Made by a program: the position numbers and the translations under genes. The notes beneath the pieces were generated by a model. It was not told the origin of the DNA. It was given only the letters and a program-made list of their open reading frames with translations, and ran no database searches. A DNA stretch of 64,000 nt from Lineus longissimus (taxonomy: Eukaryota > Nemertea > Pilidiophora > Heteronemertea > Lineidae): the NCBI RefSeq assembly GCF_910592395.1, contig NC_088312.1, forward strand, positions 20,777,292 through 20,841,291, in the 5' to 3' direction. This document shows positions 46,646-59,373 of this stretch, piece after piece (position 1 is the stretch's first letter; each line of letters starts with the position of its first letter).

Positions 46646-47371
46646 TTAAAAAATCCTAGAGGTTTCGGCGTCCCAGTCCTCCGTCTCCATGTCCTCCACG
46701 ACAATATCATCAGCTGGCTTACTGGCTTGGTGGAGATCTTCACGTCGCCTCTCGAAAAGCTTTACTGGCCTGGGTCCCTTCGTAGCACCGGGGCGCCCCC
46801 TCCTCGTAGTTGGCCGAAATACACAAACTGGGGAGCTTTCCCTTTCTGGCTCAGCTGGAACTTGTCGCTTTGTCTCGGTTGGAAGATAGATCGTCTCAAA
46901 TTCTAAACCAAGCTCCATCTCATCGGGTGTTTGTGCTGGTTCCCTTGCATCTGACGGTCCGGGGTTCTCCATCCCGATGCCGTACACAAAGCATGCGTAT
47001 ACCGTATCCCGTGCTGCGCTTGGCCTGACACGTTTCATTGGAGGCAGCTTCGCGGGCCTGAGGTCGCATAATGTTGCAAATGCTGGTGGTTTCACCTCCT
47101 CCCGGTCTTCGATTGTAAAGGTTGTTGTGCTGGTACTAGCTAAGGGGGTAGGTCCCCAGATAGGAAATCCCTCTGAATCCACGCTGGGAATCCTTGAACA
47201 GCTTGACCGAGACGAGCAGCTGCCAGCCCTGGAATTACAGCTTCGCTCAAACTCCTTCTCAAGCTCAAATTTGGCTCTCTTCTCCTCTCTACTGGAGCAA
47301 GACTCCTTGCTCCCCCTCTTGCTTTTATTCGGGTCTTTAAACGGCTTTACTTTTGTTTGCTTACATCCCAT
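46646..47371 (-). CDS. Met-Gly-Cys protein, copy 2
   Basis: Intact 241-codon copy of the frame described at 43,269-43,994. Differences seen: Trp72 instead of Leu, Val93 instead of Ala, Phe128 instead of Leu, and one silent change at Ser66. The upstream TGACGTCA is at 47,498-47,505. Confidence 0.55.
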   Translation of the reverse strand: MGCKQTKVKPFKDPNKSKRGSKESCSSREEKRAKFELEKEFERSCNSRAGSCSSRSSCSRIPSVDSEGFPIWGPTPLASTSTTTFTIEDREEVKPPAFATLCDLRPAKLPPMKRVRPSAARDTVYACFVYGIGMENPGPSDAREPAQTPDEMELGLEFETIYLPTETKRQVPAEPERESSPVCVFRPTTRRGRPGATKGPRPVKLFERRREDLHQASKPADDIVVEDMETEDWDAETSRIF

Positions 47372-48354
47372 TTTCGCAAAATAAGAAGTGCGCAAAACGA
47401 AAACAAGTTTGGTTCGCGAGAACTTTGCTTTGTTTCTGCCTTGGCAACGTCACCACGTCGCAACGCCTGACGACGTCATAGTCCCTGGGAAGTGTGATGA
47501 CGTCACTTTGCTGCCTCCGATGTGCAGGACGTTGTGGCCATTTACCTTTAACAGAATAGCTAATAGTCACTTGCACCTAATGTTTACCTGGCATGAAGAC
47601 CTCACCCAATCCATTTTCGACGGTAATGACCATCATTTCAGGATTTGGGGCCGGAGTTTGTTTGGTGCATTTTGCCTCAGTCTCGCCCATCTGCCACCGT
47701 CGTGGCTTCGCGGGATATTGATAATTGGATCCCCAAATCGATTGACCCGATGACGGAGAAATGGCGATGTCAAATGGGCATGACGGTGGTTAAACCTTGT
47801 GCGAATGGGCAGCACAATTAACCAATCGGGCAGAATTGGGTGTAGGATATTCGGAAACCACGAACACATCTCCTGAATCTGTGGTGGGTTGGTACCACCG
47901 CATGCTACGTAAGGAGTAGGTTTCTGGGTAAGACTTGGTCCACGTGAATAGGTAGTACCTTAAAAATGATGAGAAGTTGCGAATTAACGCCCTGTCCTTC
48001 GACCAGCTAGTGCTAATCCGGCAACCTGGAGTAGGTTGTGACATCGTCCCTTAAGAGGGAAGTGAAGCCCTCAGTCCCCTCTAATACAATAGAAGAGCTA
48101 GTAAATCCACTTGCTTGGAGATGGACGGATTGACGGACGGACGGCCACCATTCAAATAGCCATTGGACTAGCTCAGCTGACAAAGTCAGCTGAGCTAAAC
48201 ACCAAAACCAATTGTTTGTTTTTCACACATTTTCAATTTAATGCTATATAAATAATACAAGGCATAAAATTATAAGTTAGATCCATAGGCCATTTGATAC
48301 AAATGTTACAGCAACATGAGCCAATCACTTATTACTCTGTATGCACATAGTCCA

Positions 48355-48576
48355 TCAAGCATTATCTTCAACACATGGAGGCAAAGAACTCTGCCGAAAA
48401 ACTCTTTGTGATTTGATAGAAATTTCATTTTCACTCTCGTCAGACCGGACAGCATTTAACATTCCTGACAAGCAATTAGTTGTTGTACCAGCGGTGTCTT
48501 CTTCCGCTAAGGCAAGCCCAGTAATAAATCCACCGACAACATTAACAATACAAAATACAATCTTGTATAGACCAAG
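48355..48576 (-). CDS. Possible terminal exon of a membrane protein, unit 2
   Basis: Same 73-codon frame as 44,979-45,200, kept open here. Placed by alignment of the flanking sequence. Confidence 0.22.
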   Translation of the reverse strand, partial: LGLYKIVFCIVNVVGGFITGLALAEEDTAGTTTNCLSGMLNAVRSDESENEISIKSQRVFRQSSLPPCVEDNA

Positions 48577-48954
48577 CTGACGAGCAGACGTCTATTTTGT
48601 CAGAGCCATACCCCTCCCAAAGTTTTCTCTCCTGTTCAAATTCAAGACAAAGCCACAAATGACCTCACCCACCAGTTCTGCTTCCAGATCTCATTTCAGC
48701 GAAGGTTGAAACAACAGATTGCAGCAAGTTTGACAGACATCCAAGCAAACTCCGTCAAGTATATTTTTTCTCAGACAATCCAACATTCTATCAAATCCCA
48801 AACAGATACACCTACAGCTCTGAGCACCCTCTGTTAGTGATCCAACAAACTAGAAGCACAGAAATTCATGGCAAAGCAAGAATGCTGCATACCACAGTTT
48901 ATTCACAATGAGTTTCGGAACATTTCATTTATAGATCAGTATACATTGATAAAA

Positions 48955-50519
48955 TCAGCATCATCATATAACGGGGACGGAAGCGTCATCACAGCAGTCG
49001 AAACATTCATGGTAGTAACAGCATCATCATATAACGGGGACGAAAGCGTCGTCACAGCAGTCGAAACATTCATTGTAGTAACAGCATCATCATATAACGG
49101 GGACGGAAGCGTCATCACAGCAGTCGAAACATTCATGGTAGTAACATCATCATCATATAACGGGGACGGAAGCGTCGTCAAAGCAGTCGAAACATTCATG
49201 GTAGTAACATCATCATCATATAACGGGGACGGAAGCGTCGTCAAAGCAGTCGAAACATTCATGGTAGTAACAGCATCATCACATAACGGGGACGGAAGTG
49301 TCATCACAGCAGTCGAAACATTCATGGTAGTAACACCATCATCATATAACGGGGACGGAAGCGTCGTCAAAGCAGTCGAAACATTCATGGTAGTAACAGC
49401 ATCATCATATAACGGGGACGGAAGCGTCGTCAAAGCAGTTGAAACATTCATGGTAGTAACACCATCATCATATAACGGGGACGGAAGCGTCATCACAGCA
49501 GTCGAAACATTCATGGTAGTAACAGCATCATCATATAACGGGGACGGAAGCGTCGTCACAGCAGTCGAAACATTCATGGTAGTAACAGCATCATCATATA
49601 ACGGGGACGGAAGCGTCGTCACAGCAGTCGAAACATTCATGGTAGTAACAGCATCATCATATAACGGGGACGGAAGCGTCGTCACAGCAGTCGAAACATG
49701 GTAGTAACAGCATCATCCTATAACGGGGACGGAAGCGTCATCACAGCAGTCAGAACATTCATGGTAGTAACAGCATCATCATATAACGGGGACCGAAGCG
49801 TCGTTACAGCAGTCGAAACATTCATGGTAGTAACAGCATCATCATATAACGGGGACGGAAGCGTCATCACAGCAGTCGAAACATTCATGGTAGTAACTGC
49901 ATCATCATATAACGGGGACCGAAGCGTCGTTACAGCAGTCGAAACATTCATGGTAGTAACAGCATCATCATATAACGGGGACGGAAGCGTCATCACAGCA
50001 GTCGAAACATTCATGGTAGTAACAGCATCATCATATAACGGGGACGGAAGCGTCATCACAGCAGTCGGAACATTCATGGTAGTAATACCATCATCATATA
50101 ACGGGGACGGAAGCGTCATCACAGCAGTCGGAACATTCATGGTAGTAACAGCATCATCACATAACGGGGACGGAAGCGTCATCACAGCAGTCGAAACATT
50201 CATGGTAGTAACAGCATCATCACATAACGGGGACAGAAGCGTCATCACAGCAGTCGAAACATTCATGGTAGTAACAGCATCATCACATAACGGGGACGGA
50301 AGCGTCATCACAGCAGTCGAAACATTCATGGTAGTAACACCATGATCATATAACGGGGACGGAAGCGTCATCACAGCAGTCAGAACATTCATGGTAGTAA
50401 CAGCATCATCATATAACGGGGACGGAAGCGTCGTCAAAGCAGTCGAAACATTCATGGTAGTAACAGCATCATCCTATAACGGGGACGGAAATCATATAAC
50501 GGGGACGGAAGAGTCGTAA
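48955..50519. repeat. 63-bp minisatellite block 3 (largest)
   Basis: About 24.8 units. Contains one 4-bp loss (near 49,697) that shifts the frame, and a duplicated two-unit block carrying GGGACCGAAGCGTCGTTACA. Confidence 0.95.
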
Positions 50520-50773
50520 CAGCAGTCAGAACAGGTCTGGGTTGACGAAATCGTCGTAAAACTGCCGAGAGTGATGGAATACGTACATTTACTGCACGGG
50601 TTTATCAGAGTTTTCCTTCTCCTAGACTGGTTGCCTGCCCTGTTCTTAACCCTCTAAAAACAGTTCTTTCCTTAATACCACTATAATAGTAGGCATTTCC
50701 TTTTCCTGCTCAGTTCCCGCACTGCAACTACTAAGGACCTACTAGAAAAAAATTGCTGCCTTTCCCTCACCAA

Positions 50774-51499
50774 TTAAAAAATCCTAGAGGTTTCGGCGTC
50801 CCAGTCCTCCGTCTCCATGTCCTCCACGACAATATCATCAGCTGGCTTACTGGCTTGGTGGAGATCTTCACGTCGCCTCTCGAAAAGCTTTACTGGCCTG
50901 GGTCCCTTCGTAGCACCGGGGCGCCCCCTCCTCGTAGTTGGCCGAAATACACAAACTGGGGAGCTTTCCCTTTCTGGCTCAGCTGGAACTTGTCGCTTTG
51001 TCTCGGTTGGAAGATAGATCGTCTCAAATTCTAAACCAAGCTCCATCTCATCGGGTGTTTGTGCTGATTCCCTTGCATCTGACGGTCCGGGGTTCTCCAT
51101 CCCGATGCCGTACACAAAGCATGCGTGTACCGTATCCCGTGCTGCGCTTGGCCTGACACGTTTCATTGGAGGCAGCTTCGCGGGCCTGAGGTCGCATAAT
51201 GTTGCAAATGCTGGTGGTTTCACCTCCTCCCGGTCTTCGATTGTAAAGGTTGTTGTGCTGGTACTAGCTAAGGGGGTAGGTCCCCAGATAGGAAATCCCT
51301 CGGAATCCACGCTGGGAATCCTTGAAAAGCTTGACCGAGACGAGCAGCTGCCAGCCCTGGAATTACAGCTTCGCTCAAACTCCTTCTCAAGCTCAAATTT
51401 GGCTCTCTTCTCCTCTCTACTGGAGCAAGACTCCTTGCTCCCCCTCTTGCTTTTATTCGGGTCTTTAAACGGCTTTACTTTTGTTTGCTTACATCCCAT
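50774..51499 (-). CDS. Met-Gly-Cys protein, copy 3
   Basis: Intact 241-codon copy. Differences from copy 1: Phe58 for Cys, Trp72, Val93, His125, Phe128, Ser145 for Pro. It shares Val93 and Phe128 with copy 2, so copies 2 and 3 are closest to each other in this part. Confidence 0.55.
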   Translation of the reverse strand: MGCKQTKVKPFKDPNKSKRGSKESCSSREEKRAKFELEKEFERSCNSRAGSCSSRSSFSRIPSVDSEGFPIWGPTPLASTSTTTFTIEDREEVKPPAFATLCDLRPAKLPPMKRVRPSAARDTVHACFVYGIGMENPGPSDARESAQTPDEMELGLEFETIYLPTETKRQVPAEPERESSPVCVFRPTTRRGRPGATKGPRPVKLFERRREDLHQASKPADDIVVEDMETEDWDAETSRIF

Positions 51500-53084
51500 T
51501 TTCGCAAAATAAGAAGTGCGCAAAACGAAAACAAGTTTGGTTCTCGAGAACTTTGCTTTGTTTCTGCCTTGGCAACGTCACCACGTCGCAACGCCTGACG
51601 ACGTCATAGTCCCTAGGAAGTGTGATGACGTCACTTTGCTGCCTCCGATGTGCAGGACGTTGTGGCCATTTACCTTTAACAGAATAGCTAATAGTCACTT
51701 GCACCTAATGTTTACCTGGCATGAAGACCTCACCCAATCCATTTTCGACGGTAATGACCATCATTTCAGGATTTGGGGCCGGAGTTTGTTTGGTGCATTT
51801 TGCCTCAGTCTCGCCCATCTGCCACCGTCGTGGCTTCGCGGGATATTGATAATTGGATCCCCAAATCGATTGACCCGATGACGGAGAAATGGCGATGTCA
51901 AATGGGCATGACGGTGGTTAAACCTTGTGCGAATGGGCAGCACAATTAACCAATCGGGCAGAATTGGGTGTAGGATATTCGGAAACCACGAACACATCTC
52001 CTGAATCTGTGGTGGGTTGGTACCACCGCATGCTACGTAAGGAGTAGGTTTCTGGGTAAGACTTGGTCCACGTGAATAGGTAGTACCTTAAAAATGATGA
52101 GAAGTTGCGAATTAACGCCCTGTCCTTCGACCAGCTAGTGCTAATCCGGCAACCTGGAGTAGGTTGTGACATCGTCCCTTAAGAGGGAAGTGAAGCCCTC
52201 AGTCCCCTCTAATACAGTAGAAGAGCTAGTAAATCCACTTGCTTGGAGATGGACGGATTGACGGACGGACGGCCACCATTCAAATAGCCATTGGACTAGC
52301 TCAGCTGACAAAGTCAGCTGAGCTAAAAACCAAAACCAATTGTTTGTTTTTCACATGTTTTCAATTTAATGCTATATAAATAATACAAGGCATAAAATTA
52401 TAAGTTAGATCCATAGGCCATTTGATACAAATGTTACAGCAACATGAGCCAATCACTTATTACTCTGTATGCACATAGTCCATCAAGCATTATCTTCAAC
52501 ACATGGAGGCAAAGAACTCTGCCGAAAAACTCTTTGTGATTTGATAGAAATTTCATTTTCACTCTCGTCAGACCGGACAGCATTTAACATTCCTGACAAG
52601 CAATTAGTTGTTGCACCAGCGGTGTCTTCTTCCGCTAAGGCAAGCCCAGTAATAAATCCACCGACAACATTAACAATACAAAATACAATCTTCGGTATAG
52701 ACCAAGCTGACGAGCAGACGTCTATTTTGTCAGAGCCATACCCCTCCCAAAGTTTTCTCTCCTGTTCAAATTCAAGACAAAGCCACAAATGACCTCACCC
52801 ACCAGTTCTGCTTCCAGATCTCATTTCAGCGAAGGTTGAAACAACAGATTGCAGCAAGTTTGACAGACATCCAAGCAAACTCCGTCAAGTATATTTTTTC
52901 TCAGACAATCCAACATTCTATCAAATCCCAAACAGATACACCTACAGCTCTGAGCACCCTCTGTTAGTGATCCAACAAACTAGAAGCACAGAAATTCATG
53001 GCAAAGTAAGAATGCTGCATACCACAGTTTATTCACAATGAGTTTCGGAACATTTCATTTATAGATCAGTATACATTGATAAAA

Positions 53085-53891
53085 TCAGCATCATCATATA
53101 ACGGGGACGGAAGCGTCATCACAGCAGTCGAAACATTCATGGTAGTAACAGCATCATCATATAACGGGGACGAAAGCGTCGTCACAGCAGTCGAAACATT
53201 CATTGTAGTAACAGCATCATCATATAACGGGGACGGAAGCGTCATCACAGCAGTCGAAACATTCATGGTAGTAACATCATCATCATATAACGGGGACGGA
53301 AGCGTCGTCAAAGCAGTCGAAACATTCATGGTAGTAACATCATCATCATATAACGGGGACGGAAGCGTCGTCAAAGCAGTCGAAACATTCATGGTAGTGA
53401 CAGCATCATCATATAACGGGGACGGAAGCGTCATCACAGCAGTCGGAACATTCATGGTAGTAATACCATCATCATATAACGGGGACGGAAGCGTCATCAC
53501 AGCAGTCGGAACATTCATGGTAGTAACAGCATCATCACATAACGGGGACGGAAGCGTCATCACAGCAGTCGAAACATTCATGGTAGTAACAGCATCATCA
53601 CATAACGGGGACGGAAGCGTCATCACAGCAGTCGAAACATTCATGGTAGTAACAGCATCATCACATAACGGGGACGGAAGCGTCATCACAGCAGTCGAAA
53701 CATTCATGGTAGTAACACCATGATCATATAACGGGGACGGAAGCGTCATCACAGCAGTCAGAACATTCATGGTAGTAACAGCATCATCATATAACGGGGA
53801 CGGAAGCGTCGTCAAAGCAGTCGAAACATTCATGGTAGTAACAGCATCATCCTATAACGGGGACGGAAATCATATAACGGGGACGGAAGAG
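53085..53891. repeat. 63-bp minisatellite block 4
   Basis: About 12.8 units. The first five and last eight units reproduce the first five and last eight of block 3 almost exactly, so this block equals block 3 with about 12 internal units removed (or block 3 is block 4 expanded). Confidence 0.95.
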
Positions 53892-54151
53892 TCGTAACAG
53901 CAGTCAGAACAGGTCTGGGTTGACGAAAGCGTCGTAAAACTGCCGAGAGTGATGGAATACGTACATTTACTGCACGGGTTTATCAGAGTTTTCCTTCTCC
54001 TAGACTGGTTGCCTGCCCTGTTCTTAACCCTCTAAAAACAGTTCTTTCCTTAATACCACTATAATAGTAGGCATTTCCTTTTCCTGCTCAGTTCCCGCAC
54101 TGCAACTACTAAGGACCTACTAGAAAAAAATTGCTGCCTTTCCCTCACCAA

Positions 54152-54877
54152 TTAAAAAAGCCTAGAGGTTTCGGCGTCCCAGTCCTCCGTCTCCATGTCC
54201 ACCACGACAATATCATCAGCTGGCTTACTGGCTTGGTGGAGATCTTCACGTCGCCTCTCGAAAAGCTTTACTGGCCTGGGTCCCTTCGTAGCACCGGGGC
54301 GCCCCCTCCTCGTAGTTGGCCGAAATACACAAACTGGGGAGCTTTCCCTTTCTGGCTCAGCTGGAACTTGTCGCTTTGTCTCGGTTGGAAGATAGATCGT
54401 CTCAAATTCTAAACCAAGCTCCATCTCATCGGGTGTTTGTGCTGGTTCCCTTGCATCTGACGGTCCGGGGTTCTCCATCCCGATACCGTACACCAAGCAT
54501 GCGTATACCGTATCCCGTGCTGCGCTTGGCCTGACACGTTTCATTGGAGGCAGCTTCGCGGGCCTGAGGTCGCATAATGTTGCAAATGCTGGTGGTTTCG
54601 CCTCCTCCCGGTCTTCGATTGTAAAGGTTGTTGTGCTGGTACTAGCTAAGGGGGTAGGTCCCCAGATAGGAAATCCCTCGGAATCCACGCTGGGAATCCT
54701 TGAACAGCTTGACCGAGACGAGCAGCTGCCAGCCCTGGAATTACAGCTTCGCTCAAACTCCTTCTCAAGCTCAAATTTGGCTCTCTTCTCCTCTCTACTG
54801 GAGCAAGACTCCTTGCTCCCCCTCTTGCTTTTATTCGGGTCTTTAAACGGCTTTACTTTTGTTTGCTTACATCCCAT
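54152..54877 (-). CDS. Met-Gly-Cys protein, copy 4
   Basis: Intact 241-codon copy. It matches copy 1 at Ala93, Tyr125, Leu128 and Pro145 but has Trp72, Val for Glu in the acidic tail (VVVDMETED) and Leu for Ile near the end (SRLF). Confidence 0.55.
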   Translation of the reverse strand: MGCKQTKVKPFKDPNKSKRGSKESCSSREEKRAKFELEKEFERSCNSRAGSCSSRSSCSRIPSVDSEGFPIWGPTPLASTSTTTFTIEDREEAKPPAFATLCDLRPAKLPPMKRVRPSAARDTVYACLVYGIGMENPGPSDAREPAQTPDEMELGLEFETIYLPTETKRQVPAEPERESSPVCVFRPTTRRGRPGATKGPRPVKLFERRREDLHQASKPADDIVVVDMETEDWDAETSRLF

Positions 54878-56464
54878 TTTCGCAAAATAAGAAGTGCGCA
54901 AAACGAAAACAAGTTTGGTTCTCGAGAACTTTGCTTTGTTTCTGCCTTGGCAACGTCACCACGTCGCAACGCCTGACGACGTCATAGTCCCTGGGAAGTG
55001 TGATGACGTCACTTTGCTGCCTCCGATGTGCAGGACGTTGTGGCCATTTACCTTTAACAGAATTAGCTAATAGTCACTTGCACCTAATGTTTACCTGGCA
55101 TGAAGACCTCACCCAATCCATTTTCGACGGTAATGACCATCATTTCAGGATTTGGGGTCGGAGTTTGTTTGGTCTATTTTGCCTCAGTCTCGCCCATCTG
55201 CCACCGTCGTGGCTTCGCGGGATATTGATAATTGGATCCCGAAATCGATTGACCCGATGACGGAGAAATGGCGATGTCAAATGGGCATGACGGTGGTTAA
55301 ACCTAGTGCGAATGGGCAGCACAATTAACCAATCAGGCAGAATTGGGTGTAGGATATTCGGAGACCACGCACACACCTCCTGAATCTGCGGTGGGTTGGT
55401 ACCGCATGCTACGTAAGGAGTAGGTTTCTGGATAAGACTTGGTCCACATGAACAGGTGGTACCTTAAAAATGGTGAAAAGTTGCAAATCAACGCCCTGTG
55501 AATTGTCCTTTGACCAGGTAGTGCTAATTCAGCAACCTGGAGTAGGTTGTGACATCGTCCCTTAAGAGGGAAGTGAAGCCCTCAGTCACCTCCAATACAG
55601 AAGAGCTAGTAAATCCACTTGCTTGGAGATGGACGGATTGACGGACGGACGGCCACCATTAAAATAGCCATTGGACTAGCTCCGCTGACAAAGTCAGCTG
55701 AGCTAAAAACCAAAACCAATTGTTTGTTTTTCACACATTTTCAATTTAATGCTATATAAATAATACAAGGCATAAAATTATAAGTTAGATCCATAGGCCA
55801 TTTGATACAAATGTTACAGCAACATGAGCCAATCACTTATTACTCTGTATGCACATAATCCATCAAGCATTATCTTCAACACATGGAGGCAAAGAACTCT
55901 GCCGAAAAACTCTTTGTGATTTGATAGAAATTTCATTTTCACTCTCGTCAGACCGGACAGCATTTAACATTCCTGACAAGCAATAAGTTGTTGCACCAGC
56001 GGTGTCTTCTTCCGCTAAGGCAAGCCCAGTAATAAATCCACCGACAACATTAACAATACAAAATACAATCTTGTATAGACCAAGCTGACGAGCAGACGTC
56101 TATTTTGTCCGAGCCATACCCCTCCCAAAGTTTTCTCTCCTGTTCAAATTCAAGACAAAGCCACAAATGACCTCACCCACCAGTTCTGCTTCCAGATCTC
56201 ATTTCAGCGAAGGTTGAAACAACAGATTGCAGCAAGTTTGACAGACATCCAAGCAAACTCCGTCAAGTATATTTTTTCTCAGACAATCCAACATTCTATC
56301 AAATCCCAAACAGATACACCTACAGCTCTGAGCACCCTCTGTTAGTGATCCAACAAACTAGAAGCACAGAAATTCATGGCAAAGTAAGAATGCTGCATAC
56401 CACAGTTTATTCACAATGAGTTTCGGAACATTTCATTTATAGATCAGTATACATTGATAAAATC

Positions 56465-57592
56465 AGCATCATCATATAACGGGGACGGAAGCGTCATCAC
56501 AGCAGTCGAAACATTCATGGTAGTAACAGCATCATCCTATAACGGGGACGGAAGCGTCGTCACAGCAGTCGAAACATTCATTGTAGTAACAGCATCATCA
56601 TATAACGGGGACGGAAGCGTCATCACAGCAGTCGAAACATTCATGGTAGTAACATCATCATCATATAACGGGGACGGAAGCGTCATCACAGCAGTCGAAA
56701 CATTCATGGTAGTAACATCATCATCATATAACGGGGACGGAAGCGTCATCACAGCAGTCGAAACACTCATGGTAGTAACACCATCATCATATAACGGGGA
56801 CGGAAACGTCATCACAGCAGTCGGAACATTCATGGTAGTAACAGCATCATCATATAACGGGGACGGAAGCGTCGTCAAAGCAGTCGAAACATTCATGGTA
56901 GTAACAGCATCATCATATAACGGGGACGGAAGCGTCATCACAGCAGTCGAAACATTCATGGTAGTAACAGCATCATCATATAACGGGGACGGAAGCGTCA
57001 TCACAGCAGTCGAAACATTCATGGTAGTAACAGCATCATCATATAACGGGGACGGAAGCGTCGTCACAGCAGTCGAAACATTCATGGTAGTAACAGCATC
57101 ATCATATAACGGGGACGGAAGCGTCGTCACAGCAGTCGAAACATTCATGGTAGTAACAGCATCATCATATAACGGGGACGGAAGCGTCGTCACAGCAGTC
57201 GAAACATTCATGGTAGTAACAGCATCATCCTATAACGGGGACGGAAGCGTCATCACAGCAGTCAGAACATTCATGGTAGTAACAGCATCATCATATAACG
57301 GGGACCGAAGCGTCATCACAGCAGTCGAAACATTCATGGTAGTAATACCATCATCATATAACGGGGACGGAAGCGTCATCACAGCAGTCGGAACATTCAT
57401 GGTAGTAACAGCATCATCATATAACGGGGACGGAAGCGTCGTCACAGCAGTCGGAACATTCATGGTAGTAACAGCATCATCATATAACGGGGACGGAAGC
57501 GTCGTCAAAGCAGTCGAAACATTCATAGTAGTAACAGCATCATCCTATAACGGGGACGGAAATCATATAACGGGGACGGAAGAGTCGTAACA
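56465..57592. repeat. 63-bp minisatellite block 5
   Basis: About 17.9 units, frame-preserving throughout. The tail variant order resembles block 2. Confidence 0.95.
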
Positions 57593-57844
57593 GCAGTCAG
57601 AACAGGTCTGGGTTGACGAAATCGTCGTAAAACTGCCGAGAGTGATGGAATACGTACATTTACTGCACGGGTTTATCAGAGTTTTCCTTCTCCTAGACTG
57701 GTTGCCTGCCCTGTTCTTAACCCTCTAAAAACAGTTCTTTCCTTAATACCACTATAATAGTAGGCATTTCCTTTTCCTGCTCAGTTCCCGCACTGCAACT
57801 ACTAAGGACCTACTAGAAAAAAATTGCTGCCTTTCCCTCACCAA

Positions 57845-58573
57845 TTAAAAAATCCTAGAGGTTTCGGCGTCCCAGTCCTCCGTCTCCATGTCCACCACGA
57901 CAATATCATCAGCTGGCTTACTGGCTTGGTGGAGATCTTCACGTCGCCTCTCGAAAAGCTTTACTGGCCTGGGTCCCTTCGTAGCACCGGGGCGCCCCCT
58001 CCTCGTAGTTGGCCGAAATACACAAACTGGGGAGCTTTCCCTTTCTGGCTCAGCTGGAACTTGTCGCTTTGTCTCGGTTGGAAGATAGATCGTCTCAAAT
58101 TCTAAACCAAGCTCCATCTCATCGGGTGTTTGTGTTGGTCCCCGGTATGCATCTGACGGTCCGGGGTTCTCCATCCCGATGCCGTACACCAAGCATGCGT
58201 GTACCGTATCCCGTGCTGCGCTTGGCCTGACACGTTTCATTGGAGGCAGCTTCGCGGGCCTGAGGTCGCATAATGTTGCAAATGCTGGTGGTTTCGCCTC
58301 CTCCTGGTCTTCGATTGTAAAGGTTGTTGTGCTGGTACTAGCTAAGGGGGTAGGTCCCCAGATAGGAAATCCCTCGGAATCCACGCTGGGAATCCTTGAA
58401 CAGCTTGACCGAGACGAGCAGCTGCCAGCCCTGGAATTACAGCTTCGCTCAAACTCCTTCTCAAGCTCAAATTTGGCTCTCTTCTCCTCTCTACTGGAGC
58501 AAGACTCCTTGCTCTCCCTCTTGCTTTTATTCGGGTCTTTAAACGGCTTTACTTTTGTTTGCTTACATCCCAT
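57845..58573 (-). CDS. Met-Gly-Cys protein, copy 5
   Basis: Intact 242-codon copy. An in-frame complex change replaces REPAQ by YRGPTQ near residue 143 (net +3 bp). Also Glu20 for Gly, Gln90 for Arg, His125 for Tyr, and Val in the acidic tail as in copy 4. Confidence 0.55.
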   Translation of the reverse strand: MGCKQTKVKPFKDPNKSKRESKESCSSREEKRAKFELEKEFERSCNSRAGSCSSRSSCSRIPSVDSEGFPIWGPTPLASTSTTTFTIEDQEEAKPPAFATLCDLRPAKLPPMKRVRPSAARDTVHACLVYGIGMENPGPSDAYRGPTQTPDEMELGLEFETIYLPTETKRQVPAEPERESSPVCVFRPTTRRGRPGATKGPRPVKLFERRREDLHQASKPADDIVVVDMETEDWDAETSRIF

Positions 58574-59373
58574 TTTCGCAAAATAAGAAGTGCGCAAAAC
58601 GAAAACAAGTTTGGTTCTCGAGAACTTTGCTTTGTTTCTGCCTTGGCAACGTCACCACGTCGCAACGCCTGACGACGTCATAGTCCCTGGGAAGTGTGAT
58701 GACGTCACTTTGCTGCCTCCGATGTGCAGGACGTTGTGGCCATTTAGCTGCTTTAACAGAATTAGCTAATAGTCACTTGCACCTAATGTTTACCTGGCAT
58801 GAAGACCTCGCCCAATCCATTTTCGACGGTAATGACCATCATTTCAGGATTTGGGGCCGGAGTTTGTTTGGTCCATTTTGCCTCATTCTCGCCCATCTGC
58901 CACCGTCGTGGCTTCGCGGGATATTGATAATTGGATCCCCAAATCGATTGACCCGATGACGGAGAAATGGCGATGTCAAATGGGCATGACGGTGGTTAAA
59001 CCTAGTGCGAATGGGCAGCACAATTAACCAATCGGGCAGAATTGGGTGTAGGATATTCGGAGACCAGGCACACACCTCCTGAATCCGGTGGGTTGGTACC
59101 GCATGCTACGTAAGGAGTAGGTTTCTGGGTAAGACTTGGTCCACATGAATAGGTGGTACCTTAAAAATGGTGAAAAGTTGCAAATCAACGCCCTGTGAAT
59201 TGTCCTTCGACCAGGTAGTGCTAATTCGGCAACCTGGAGTAGGTTGTGACATCGTCCCTTTAGAGGGAAGTGAAGCCCTCAGTCACCTCCAATACAGAAG
59301 AGCTAGTAAATCCACTTGCTTGGAGATGGACGGATTGACGGACGGACGGCCACCATTAAAATAGCCATTGGAC

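Noticed and set aside
46977-47384. 135-codon plus-strand frame opposite the MGC frame
   Set aside because: Present only in some units. It is the antisense shadow of the Ser/Arg-rich minus frame.
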